Shown here one piece after another: positions 1 through 9,719 of a stretch of 64,000 bases of DNA (the first letter of the stretch is position 1; the number at the start of each line of letters is the position of its first letter). The position numbers and the translations under genes were made by a program. The DNA comes from Parelaphostrongylus tenuis (Eukaryota; Nematoda; Chromadorea; Rhabditida; Metastrongylidae), in the NCBI GenBank assembly GCA_019055375.1, contig JAHQIW010000650.1:1-64000 (forward strand), written 5' to 3'. The notes beneath the pieces are model-generated. The model was not told the origin of the DNA. It did no database searches and was given only the letters and a program-made list of their open reading frames with translations.

Positions 1-289
1 TCTCTCGAAAGAGGAGCTTATTTGTTGGAGGTAACTCCTAACCGCCTCTCGTGCACTTCCCATCAGCTTGATTGCAGGCTTTGACCGACTTGACTTGTAG
101 AAATAGAGTTTTGTCAGATCGGATCTGCAGAAGCAAAAGCTCATTCCCTAAATTTACCTACATCTCTGGGAAGCACATGGTCGCTTCGCGTTGAGTTTCC
201 CTATCTACCATTTGGGGACGAGCCGCGTGCCCTAGCGACCAACCGGGCGGGATCCCTTATGGAGAAAGATCCGTGGTAAATGGAATATA

Positions 290-2680
290 AATATGAATTT
301 GCAAAATGGTCTTGTTATAGCATCATTTTTCTTCTTTACTTGATACTTACTGGATAGGCTTATCTTTAGTGAAAGAAACGACAGACGGGCGAAATGGATT
401 GTAGGGTGAACTACACGCGAATACTTACGCAGCCCAGAATGACTACCTGAGCGCGGGAGTGCTCTCCAGAAGAATTAAAGGGCTGCACTCGCACCTGCCG
501 ATAGTTTACAGATCATGGTAGAAACATCCGCCGGCCACCATGCTCGAATCAAGCCACCGTCCCGGCGACAATCGCCAGAAGAAGAACGAATGGAAAATGT
601 TCTGAGGCCCGCGCAATTCGTGAAGACGGACCTTTCAAGTATTTCAAATATTCGGTGATCACATTGTGGGAAGTTTTCGTCCGTTGTAGCAGGATCAATG
701 TGGGTTTTTCTGAGTAACCCTTCACATATCTAAAAATTCGTTGGCGTGTAATATAGAATTAGGTTCTTGATTGTTCTCTTCATTATTGTTTGCTTCTTCA
801 ATAATTTTTCTAATCAAAAAAGATACTTTTTTGCATCGTGATAGCATCCAATCACGCTTTTCATTTGAGAAATCGTAGTTACTCTCCCCTTTTACTTGCT
901 TGAGCGGCATAAATCAGTTTTTATTGTCTTTTAATCTCATCTGATTTTTCCATAAATTAGCATCGTTATTAATTCGTATGTCATCAACTGGTCTCATTTG
1001 GTGTAAATCCAGCACCCAAATGGCCAAGCCTTGATTGATATTGTACGTGCCCAGTTCAATCGGCCAGTATCATACTACCGTTACATGAACGACCTAGAAA
1101 TGTCCTTCTTCGCCTAGATAAAAGCTCACATTTCTGATGCATAGCACTGCGTTGAAAAATTGATGTCGCATTCCCGCAAAAGATCCAGCAATGCTTTCCT
1201 CTAAAAGAGGTATAAGGAGCCTATGGTATGCAATGACGTGTTTGTCAAGTCAAAAATTTCTCCTTTCAAGTCATTCACAGTTTTCACTGATCATCTTAGA
1301 TACATGAAATGTCTGGCTTCCATCAGGCATTTCTTCGTAGCACTAATTGTTCTCATGAAATAGGTGTTTTTCCGTGGGTCTGGCAATTTGAACAATTGGT
1401 AACTCGATTTCCTATAGATAGAGCAATGAGGGTAGTAAAACGTTGGTAAAGATATAAAGGTTGTAATCGGTCTCGCAGAGAAGGAACGGTAACACTATGA
1501 TTAAACACCTATTCTTCAATAAGCGTGGTTTCAATTCGACCCTCTCCCCAACACTTTCCAATCACGTGGGAATGCCTGCCCAATTATACTCAAAATTACA
1601 AATTCGGCTCGGTCAATATTCCATGACGTTCATGAAGAAAAGAAATCCTTACAAAAATCGAAACAACGAGAGTTAGTACTGAGATCCGAACAGTAAGTGC
1701 GATAATTAGCCGCGTAAAAGAGATATAAGTAAATGAGTCTTTGATTAATTTGTGCGCTTGGTTGATTTGTCAGCACATAACGGACAGTACATTCCACACA
1801 ATCACATGCGACGCCCCAAGTCCTCGTTAAGTCCTATCTATGGACCATTTTTTGTCCGATGATTTTTCTTAAGAGTGGTGAATTTTTCAGCTTAATAATT
1901 TGATTTGAACAATGTATACCATACATATATAACGCCAGTGCATACAATATTCGTCATCTATTGTCCTTTGAAACACGATAGATTGTTTCCAAATCTCAAC
2001 TCGTTGGAAACCGCGTTGATTTTCTGCACGGTAGACAGCGAGACCGCGCCGCAAGCGCGGGCGTTACAGTGACTATGAGTTTAATCGTCAGTAAAAGAAA
2101 AAAGAACAGGCTCTATTGAGGCATCTTCTATTGAAGCTTGCCAAGACAATCATAAAACAACAAGTCGTTCGTCAAAAATGATACTGCATAATGCAATGTG
2201 ATGCCGCTTCACTGGAAATTTCAAGCAACTTATTATTATTACTATTATTATTGGTGGACTCCGGGAGTTGCAAGTTCTGTAGAGTTGCAGAAGAGACATT
2301 GTCCTACTGTCTAATGGGCCATGACTCTTTATACATTTATTTATTTTTTGGTATGAATCTTATTTCATCTCTGTAAGCTGTAAATATTCCCAAAGCTTTT
2401 TTCAAAGTGCAGCATTTTGAAGGAGAAAACCAGATATGGCAAATAGATAATATTTCGAACTCTCATTGGAGATTGCTATGCTTTCTTATTGATATCTACC
2501 CACATTTCCCTCATATTTATATTTTATTCCCTATGTCTAGAGCAATCCACCCTTATTCAATGCAGCAAATACATAGGCTTTAAGCACTTTATTGTCCGTT
2601 TTCACCGGATTTTCTTTTATTTTTTCTCACAGTGCGGATCCCAGAACTTCAGTATAAATCTAGTATTCAATCATTTTTTG
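290..2680. other. Gene-free duplicated DNA
   Basis: I see no supportable gene here. The only listed open frame is a 62-codon one at 722-910 on the minus strand. The stretch aligns with 36100-38450 in copy B. There the minus-strand frame at 36139-36537 is open for 132 codons, but copy A carries a one-base length difference in a run of C, so the frame is not conserved. A short TTA-rich microsatellite lies near 2232-2252 and differs in length between the copies. Confidence 0.6.
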
Positions 2681-2689
2681 CCTTATACT

Positions 2690-2870
2690 TGAACGCCGTA
2701 GAATATTGGATGATCACGTCTCGCTGCAATCTCTGTGATAGCCTAGCTATAGCGTTCCATAGGGCGTTCGCTGTTGTTTGTCGGAGAGTGTTGGGAGGTG
2801 GAACTCGGGCTCACGGGCGCCGCGGTGAGCATTATAGCAGCCAGTAGGGCCCCGGCTTCCTTATGCTACA
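2690..2870 (-). mobile_element. SINE-like repeat (family 2), copy A
   Basis: The reverse complement matches the plus-strand repeat at 18690-18950 and the minus-strand one at 55415-55650. They share a GATGCTCGCCGCGGCGC-like head, a TCCGACACTCTCC-type block, a 'GCCAGGCTATCC' block and a 'CAGTATTC' block. The head resembles a tRNA A box, so a tRNA-derived SINE is the likely class. The corresponding copy-B insertion is at 38458-38642, so it predates the segmental duplication. Confidence 0.6.
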
Positions 2871-3729
2871 AACGGTCACCAGTTCGCGTGAGAAAGAATC
2901 GTCAGAAATTAATTATCGGCATACTCTTGTCAAAAAATCAATTACTTCACTATTTTGTACTTCCGAAATCAAACAATACGACATGGATTTTCGTTACGAT
3001 ATAATCTCGTCTGTGTAACACATCAGTGCCATCATTGTGATCAAAATTTCCAGGCCAATGAGTAGTTTGTGAAAAATGAATCTACACACTACTTGCTGGG
3101 CCACTTCACCGATAACTCTCCAATTTTCCATTATCAGTTACTTCAAGAGTAGAGGCCTTTATTGAAATATAGGACAGTTTTTGTCAAAGGATAGATGTGA
3201 TAATACGATAGAAATATTCTTACTATCTCTTACATTGATCTTTGACTTTTTGGCTTCAGCGCTGATACCTCCCTTGACATGCGGCGCGGTGGCATGGTGA
3301 GCTGGACTCGCATCAATGACAATTCTGCGGTTTTCTGATGAAATCTGAGGTTTTATTGTTTTAAAAAAGAGTTAGCTGCCAGTGAAAGGTTGAATATGAT
3401 ATAAGAGACTTCATCAAGGCTATCGTTAATGAAAACAACGCCGAGGCATCCTCTGTGACCTTGCAATGTTAACCGAGAAAATCGAATGCCTATGAAAGGG
3501 TCATATTTCGGACTGTTGTAGAATATCTTTATATCATCCTATTTATAACTATCCCTATTTAATCATACTTATTATTAATTCTCTGTATGAAATACAGTTT
3601 GTCCTCATTCGTAGCTAAAAATAGACAAATCATCAAATAATCGGCTATATTAACATTTTATAGTTCTGAAATTGAATATTACGACACACATGCCTAAATA
3701 TTGGTAGCCCTGATTCCATACAGTAGTTA

Positions 3730-4010
3730 GAGGTCGCCACAAAATAATAAAGTTCTGGGCGACGATCAGTACCTGAGGGATGCGCCATCCATTTGTCCTT
3801 AATTTTCAACTTCATTTGAGGGAATTGGGGCATATATGTCTATACAGTGACTCTCGTTATACCACCGCTTTATCGAGTCAGTGCTGTTATACCTTATAGA
3901 CAAGTGTGGTACAAGTTTAACGACTCCGGAGTGATGGATGGCTTGGTGAATCACTAGCGCGAGCATCACCTTGTGTGCGACGCAGAGCACTTCTAATCAC
4001 TGGGCCAAAA
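3730..4010 (-). mobile_element. tRNA-derived SINE (family 1), copy A
   Basis: On the minus strand this reads from a tRNA-like head (GTGATTAGAAGTGCTCTGCG, an A-box region) through 'CACCAAGCCATCCATC' to 'GGCGCATCCCTCAGG' near the 3' end. The same order of blocks occurs in the full-length plus-strand copy at 29497-29797, and in copy B at 39510-39777. The B box is decayed here. Confidence 0.75.
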
Positions 4011-4611
4011 GTGCTCCTAAACTCAGCATAGTGATTGAAAAAAGAAATAACTTGGCAGAGATGATGTAGTACACTGCATGCCATGTCAGTTGATCGGTTA
4101 CTGTTCTAGTTCAGAAGTTGGGACCTGCACAGAATTGCAGAACAGACTTCCTGCCAACCGTCTATTTTCACCTCTCCGAGTAACTCAATGTGAGCAAGTG
4201 CAAATGATTTGAAGCTGATTGGTCACCTGCTTCCTATGAATATCATGCTTCACTATATATGTGAGCAATCCCTATTTTGCAAGGTCACTCTCAGCACCTC
4301 GCTAATTTTAATTCTTTCGTAATTTTCAATTCAATGAAAAGACGAGCCGGATAATCTCAAGCAGCCATAGCTTGACACCTCCGTAATGTCTGTATTAAAT
4401 GTGTTATCGGACTCAGAGAACGTATTGCTTCAACAATGGTTGCAAAATAGGCAATATATATTATGTGAAAAGCGTATCCTACGATGTCATTATTCTACAG
4501 TGTTCTAGGCACCTAGAAGTTGATGATGATAACTTTGCAATTTCAAGAGTGCATCGTCGAAAACATATTGTGATAAATGGCATATCTTAAGCTTATCATG
4601 AGGTCTGCTAT

Positions 4612-4671
4612 AACACTTACAGAGCTAGACACCTGCTACGGCATTAAAACCTTATCAGTTGGATGGTGCCT
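4612..4671 (-). ncRNA. Decayed hammerhead ribozyme, minus strand
   Basis: The reverse complement keeps the family's outer stem I arm (GGCAC), a CTGATAA core in place of CTGACGA, the loop TTTTAATGCC and the 3' flank TGTCTAGCTCTGTAAG. The essential GAAA is changed to GTAG, so it should be inactive. It is useful mainly as a family member for a covariation alignment. Confidence 0.55.
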
Positions 4672-5181
4672 TTTGGTTAAGTCAATCCTTTGCGGAGAGA
4701 AGGGGACGGTGGAATGATAAGTCTTTTACACATAAAGGAATCGGCACTGAATTTCAGTTACCGCATGTCAGGTGATAAATTTCCCCGACATTACAGCGAT
4801 CAACAGTCGATCGTTCATGACTGGTAAAATAAATTATACCACTACATTCGACTGCTTTTATAGACCTCGCTCAAAACAATACATAATCTGATAACATACC
4901 TCGAGCGTATCATGATCGAATTTGATGTCGATTCCTTAACGTGTAGGGTTTATCCTTTTGAGGACCACCATTGATAGGCAGGCGACGTCGCACTGTCGCT
5001 TTCCCATGAGACAAAACGCTACCATTGTCTGTGCAAGCATGTCTGGCTGCTTGCTTGCTATACCACAAGAAACGACGCCACCATTATAGTACCTGAATGA
5101 GATTTGTCGTCAGCGGTGAGAAACAAAATACTTTCATGGTACTTATGAGTTAACTCTCTGCAGAGATTGGTTGAACCAAAA

Positions 5182-5242
5182 GGCACCGTGCTGCTGACGA
5201 GGCTGTAATGCCGAAACACGTGTCTAGCATCGTATAAGTGCC
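5182..5242 (+). ncRNA. Hammerhead ribozyme, type I (copy A)
   Basis: All hammerhead core parts are present in order. Stem I 5' side is GGCAC (5182-5186), an internal loop, then TGCTG (5189-5193). The core CTGACGA is at 5194-5200. Stem II is GGC/GCC (5201-5203 with 5210-5212) closing a six-base loop. GAAA is at 5213-5216. Stem III is the palindrome ACACGTGT (5216-5223), which in one molecule leaves a two-pair stem with an ACGT loop, or pairs fully in a dimer. The predicted cut follows C5224. Stem I 3' side is TAGCA (5225-5229) and GTGCC (5238-5242), complementary to the 5' side with one G-U wobble. The split stem I with an internal loop is typical of fast natural hammerheads. Activity is predicted, not shown. 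Confidence 0.85.
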
Positions 5243-5629
5243 ATGACAGGCCTCATGATAGGCTTCGGATATGTTATCAGATTCTATATTGTTTTGAGCG
5301 AGATCTACAAAGGAAGTCAAATGCAATGTATTATGAGAATTTAATATGAATTTTCGATAAAAAAGTCACCGCTTTGTAGAGTGCTGTAAAGCTGCTAGTT
5401 GTAGAAGTTCTAAAGAGAAGTAAGCCTACATAAATATTCTGCATAAAGATTTTCAGCATCAGTAACACTGGAATTCCGCTTGAACACCCTCTCCAGAGAT
5501 GTGTTGTAAAGCTTTTAGTGAACTCAAGAGCATTTACGGCATAAAGAGAGCGCATCAAAAAAGTAGAGCGAAATGTCGCCTTTGACTCGCACAAATGGGA
5601 CGTGTACCTCAGCTTTCTAGGTATGGCCT

Positions 5630-6590
5630 TCCTTGGCCAACATCAAGCCATGTTCTCGAAAGGGCCTCTAGAGATCACTGTGTCGAGTTCGGTGATTTGT
5701 TGACTGGAGAAGCAGGTAATTAAAATGCTCTATTTATGCCACATAAGTATGTACGAGGTATAATTACATATTATGCAGGTTTGTTTACGATTCTTCAATG
5801 TTTCTTATTAGAAGGTGATTGTAAGCATTCTTGGCCTTCAAAATTAAACTTGTATTGCAGAGGGTGGGATTCCAGCTTGATTTTTCGCGCCCTTACACAT
5901 GCTGTATGTAGAGCAGTTTATAGATGTAATTTATAAATAGAGAATACCCATTTTTTCCAATGTTGAAGGAATTACTCGATATCCAGTACAAAGACGTCTT
6001 AATGATAGCGTGAAAAATCAGTGCACAAGGTAGAGGTACAAAGCATATATAACTGAGATAAAAAATGCTCACTAAAAGTTACAAGGGCATTGTTACCTTA
6101 TGGATATAGCCTTCGTGCTAAAAACTGAAGATATTAGAGCGTGAAGGCCTCTTTTCAAAAAGTACATTGGAAAAGGCAGTCCAGTAACATTTAATCTTTT
6201 CCTAGCAATCAAGTTCCTTTAAAGTTAGAAATTTGCTATATATTACCAAAAAACCCGCTGAAATTTGAGAAATGTACTTCAAAAGCAAAACGCTATCGCA
6301 TAAAATTTTCAGTTTAGATCTGGATAAAAAATGTCATTTCATCATATAACTTTAGTAGTTATTTATATTCTTCGCTGAATTTGGGTGTTCCTTTGGATAT
6401 CATCTCGTCTATGTATCTTTGCTTGTGATTGCTTGTCTGCCTTTCGCATGCTTCTTCCTTTTTGAATACCGCTGTTTCATCTATTCTTACTTTCTTACCC
6501 AATCTGATTTTTCGTCCGCGCTCCTTTATTTCCTTCAGTCGCTTGTGCTTTCACTGATTGATTCGTTTGTAATCATTTTAAGAATAGCTT
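5630..6590. other. Copy-A-only segment
   Basis: Copy B passes directly from the sequence matching about 5630 to that matching about 6590 (junction near 41390). About 960 bp were therefore inserted in A or deleted from B. The segment shows no inverted ends, no clear target duplication and no convincing frame: the 66-codon frame at 5736 and the 85-codon frame at 6419 (the latter running on to 6676) have no recognisable features. A short match (CTTGGC against GCTT) at the junction fits a deletion in B. Confidence 0.55.
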
Positions 6591-6679
6591 CAAGAGACGT
6601 TCTTCAAAACTCGATCAAACATATTGACAACGAAGTAGAGCGAAGTTTTTCAGTTGATTTCCAGTGTTTATTTTAATGT

Positions 6680-7560
6680 GCAAAAGACTGTTCATAGGTT
6701 CTTTGCAACTGATCGGTGGACAAATTCATATAGATGCCCTTCCAGAGTCGTCTCTGGTGATAAGTCTTCCTATCAGTTTACCACTCGCTTATTCACAAAA
6801 CTGCAGCTTTGAGATGGGTTCATTTTGCAGGCGAAAATAACATTACTAGTCGAGGAAGTGTGTAGTGTGGCAAGCGTGGCCAAGAATGAGTCACAGAAAC
6901 GCCTTTAATATGACGGTGATTTTGACAGTTGTGGAGGAGTTTTTGCTATGATAGGATGGTACGTCATTGAGTAAACTGTTCGAAACTGTTTGGTCGCTAA
7001 GCGTGCTTTGTTAGTGAACTTCAAAAGTGTTTATTTTGTTTCTTTCGTGAAAAAAATTGTTCCAATAAATTGAGTGGCAAAACATTGACAAAGCAGTTTT
7101 CTAGGACTACTGGGATTACCTACCGCACATGATAAGCTACGGACACTCTTTGTTAATGGGCCAGGCATTTATCAATATCTGTCAGCATAGTAAGCTTCAA
7201 CTGCCACTGCTTACTCACATTTATACCACAATCATCTAACACTGCATACAACTAATCGATTTGGGCATAATTTATAATAATGATGAGCTTTTATAAAATC
7301 ATCAACGTATACATTCACACGCTTCACAGACATTGTGTGATGACGTCTCTCAGTGTTTATAATATATAGGGAAAATATTTTTTGAAATATTTTCGAAGTA
7401 AAGGATATAAAAGATGAAGGATAAAAGATATCCTTCATAAAGGATAAACGGTATAATATTTCAGCCAAGAGCAATCGAGTGCCGAAAATTGCTCATAATG
7501 TGATTTTTCACTTGACGGTGATTGTGTAAATTGTTCGTCGTCGCTTACTTCTTTATAAGG
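6680..7560. other. Gene-free duplicated DNA
   Basis: This stretch is shared with 41480-42350 in copy B. I see no supportable gene. The 80-codon minus-strand frame at 7232-7474 has a similar counterpart at 42030-42278, but the sequence is low-complexity (runs of AAAGGATA and GATAAA-type words). Conservation of the frame may just reflect the repeat. Confidence 0.45.
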
Positions 7561-7603
7561 AGATGTAGGGGCCCTCAAGAGGATTGGTTAAAGACGAAGG
7601 TTC

Positions 7604-7648
7604 AGCCCGACTGACGAGGCTGCAAGGACGAAACGCGTGTATCAGGCT
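7604..7648 (+). ncRNA. Hammerhead ribozyme, partly decayed (copy A)
   Basis: The core CTGACGA is at 7611-7617 and GAAA at 7630-7633. Stem I pairs AGCCCGA (7604-7610) with TCAGGCT (7642-7648) with one mismatch. The predicted cut follows A7641 (GTA triplet, allowed by the NUH rule). Stem II has a G-A mismatch and stem III has changed from CACGTG to CGCGTG, so this copy is probably weak. The copy-B counterpart (42411-42460) is better preserved in stems II and III. Confidence 0.6.
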
Positions 7649-7659
7649 GTGCAAGTGCC

Positions 7660-8950
7660 CATGACAGATCACATGACATGGTGGCTCAACTAATAATTAT
7701 GGTATATACTAAAATTTGAGCGTGGTCTCATCAAAACACTCGAAATAAGCGGTATAATATAAAAAACACCTATGCGAAAGCTTTTTTAGCGTCGACTCTT
7801 TGTTGAGAGTTGCACTTCGATTGCCGCTTCTCGAAAGACTTGAGAACCAGTTAACCAGATACGCTGAAATGGTTTCGAAAGAGTATCGTTGCTGGCAAGC
7901 CTGAGAGATAATGAGTATGGTATCGCAAATCAGTGAGTAAAATTTTGTATAATTGAGCTATCGAAGTATGTATACTACAAAGCACATCTAAGCGTTATAA
8001 GAAGTAAGCGAATTTGATACATTCTCATTCTCTTTTTTGAAAAAGTTGTCATGCTTATGAGTTGATTCTCGCTCCTCCAATGGTCAAGCACTTCATTGAG
8101 AGTGACGAAGTTTCTAAGCGTCCAACTGTAGATAAGCGCAGATCCATCTACTCCAACTGATCGCTTTAAGATATAAGGTATTTTGATGTTTCTCATCCGG
8201 AGAAAATTTGAGAGCAACTCGACAGAAGCAGTGACTCTTGGTGACGTGTCCAGAAATACTTATAAACACGTCAATCCTTGAAAAATGTACCATATACTTA
8301 AATGTGAAAGGATCGTTGGAAAACTTAGCTATCCTCTGATGGCGTACAGATTTATCAGATCAGTGATGCTATCCCCTCAGACCAGTTTGATATTAATTTG
8401 CCAATTTTCGACAAGTGAAGGCTCAGCGAGGTCTTAGTTCGGATTGTACGAGCAACACATCTGTTTGCAGGTCAGCTGCAACCATTGCGTTGCACTTGCT
8501 ATGTGAGACTTGTGGATAAGGAAGCAAGAAAGGCGAGGGTAATGGGCTGGTGATGAAGTTCGTACTCATCGGGCCCTTGCTTCACTACGCATCATGTTGA
8601 TACACTTTCTTCTTCAAGATTGAGGATTTTATTTTAGGCACATCCGAGAAGCTCGTACCGAACCATAACATCTCAAAACTTCAAAGCGCACTTATTCAGA
8701 AAGCGACAAGTGGATAAAAGCAACAGACAAGTCTACGCGAAACAATCTAATACACAGACAGGTCGAGGCAAAGAAACAAAGAAAGGAGCCCAGATCTCTA
8801 TAGTAAACCTCGTGATTTATATACAAAAAAGCAAAGAATGAAAATTGATTACGGAGAACCCGACATATCTCCACATATCAGGCCATCAGAACCTGTGAGA
8901 CTCAGTTGAATTTGTCATTTGATAATCCAGTGAGCTTCATATATAATTTC
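7660..8950. other. Gene-free duplicated DNA
   Basis: This is the interval between a hammerhead element and the promoter of the 9079 gene, matching 42470-43195 in copy B, where it is several hundred bases shorter. It includes a GAGCGTGGTCTC block (7712) also found at 27898 and 28197, which marks the outer part of the hammerhead-element family. No gene is seen. Confidence 0.5.
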
Positions 8951-8956
8951 CAATTT

Positions 8957-9056
8957 GAAGGCAAATAGCAAACCTATGATTCATCTTTCTTACTAGGTGA
9001 ACAGAATTCCGCCTTTCACCTTTATATACCACTCATAATCGTAAACGAAACAAGTT
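8957..9056 (+). promoter_or_regulatory. Shared family promoter, gene at 9079
   Basis: From 5' to 3': a GAAGGCAAATAGCAA block (8957), a TGATTCATC block, CCGCCTTTCAC (9009), a TATA box TTTATATA (9021) and ACTCATAATCGTAAACGAA (9031). The same order occurs upstream of other members. The TATA box is about 57 bp before the ATG, which implies a very short leader. I see no spliced-leader acceptor. Confidence 0.75.
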
Positions 9057-9078
9057 GTGCAGATGCCAAATTCCACTA

Positions 9079-9378
9079 ATGAATCGCCTCTTTGTACTCA
9101 TCACTCTATTCGTGCTGTTCACTGCGGAGGCCCAAGACCACGGCAATCCACCGCCCGGTTATAACCCACATCATGGGTTTGGGCCTAGTTCATACGGTGG
9201 GTTCGCTGGCGGCTATAACCCATACGGCAGCTTTGGAGGCGGCTATAACCCATACGGCAGCTTTGGAGGCGGCTATAACCCATACGGCGGCTACGGCTAC
9301 GGCATCTCCCATTCCGGAGGTTACAGTGGCTTGCTGTCCAGCGTCGGCTACAAATTTGGTAGCTGGTTCGACAACTAG
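9079..9378 (+). CDS. Secreted Gly/Tyr/Asn-rich repeat protein, tail lost to a late stop
   Basis: The start ATG at 9079 is chosen because it begins the signal peptide conserved in all paralogs (MNRLFVLITLFVLFTAEAQ). After likely cleavage near A18/Q19 the mature chain has GYNP/HHGFG and repeats of GGGYNPYGSFG, then YGYGISHSGGYSG and a segment ending GSWFDN. The frame ends at TAG 9376-9378, 99 aa in all. In the copy-B paralog this codon is TGG, and the frame then runs on to a splice donor (here at 9418/9419), so this looks like a nonsense mutation that removes the conserved hydrophobic C-terminal exon. The repeats themselves are intact, so a shortened protein is possible. Function is unknown. 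The composition recalls nematode YGGYG-type secreted epidermal peptides and cuticle-associated proteins, but that is only a resemblance. Confidence 0.8.
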   Translation: MNRLFVLITLFVLFTAEAQDHGNPPPGYNPHHGFGPSSYGGFAGGYNPYGSFGGGYNPYGSFGGGYNPYGGYGYGISHSGGYSGLLSSVGYKFGSWFDN

Positions 9379-9477
9379 CTCACGAATCGCACGAGCACTT
9401 CAGGTGGATCAGGATCAGGTTGATTATGCTGAATATTAGCTTGGTTTTTCGACGCGTACTCATCAGATTGTTTATAG

Positions 9478-9545
9478 GTTGGTCATATTCCCTAGTAGGA
9501 GCGGCTGCTGGTGGATTGCTTGCGGCAGCTCTTGGGAAGAAATAA
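9478..9545 (+). pseudogene. Orphaned second exon of the 9079 gene
   Basis: A 59-bp intron (donor GT after 9418, acceptor TTTATAG ending 9477) separates this exon. Joined in phase 1 it reads GWSYSLVGAAAGGLLAAALG and ends in KK and TAA 9543-9545. This matches the tail of intact paralogs. It is out of reach of translation because of the upstream TAG at 9376. Confidence 0.7.
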
Positions 9546-9632
9546 AGCAAAGTGTCTCACTCAATTCTGTAAGATCATCAATGTCAATGTGCTCAATTAT
9601 TTAATTTATTTTATCTATGATGCAATAACCAT

Positions 9633-9638
9633 AATAAA
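9633..9638 (+). terminator. Poly(A) signal, gene at 9079
   Basis: AATAAA followed by GCTTTTTCTG, about 90 bp after the second exon. The same AATAAAGCTTTT string follows the paralogs at 43853 and 46863. Confidence 0.65.
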
Positions 9639-9719
9639 GCTTTTTCTGTTCGACACAGGCATAGTGATTTCTTCTCAAACGATTCCTCCAATTATTTGCC
9701 GCTGCTCGCTCTAATCGAA

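Larger units (their letters stand above)
4584..5327 (+). mobile_element. Composite inverted-repeat element carrying hammerhead ribozymes, copy A
   Basis: Two related units face each other. The right unit has inverted repeats at 4842-4918 and 5252-5327: the reverse complement of the right arm matches the left over about 75 bp at roughly 80%, including the shared core CTCGCTCAAAACAAT. It carries an intact-looking hammerhead at 5182-5242. The left unit lies on the minus strand and carries a decayed hammerhead at 4612-4671. The internal part of the left unit (4700-4840, reverse complement) matches 60650-60740. There is no open frame, so the element is non-autonomous. I could not identify a target-site duplication. 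Confidence 0.7.

Noticed and set aside
9092..9439. 115-codon frame overlapping the 9079 gene, and similar shadows at 43298, 52018 and 52059
   Set aside because: These are out-of-frame readings of the GGYNPYGG repeats; threonine/histidine/alanine-rich translations arise from the repeat in another frame.
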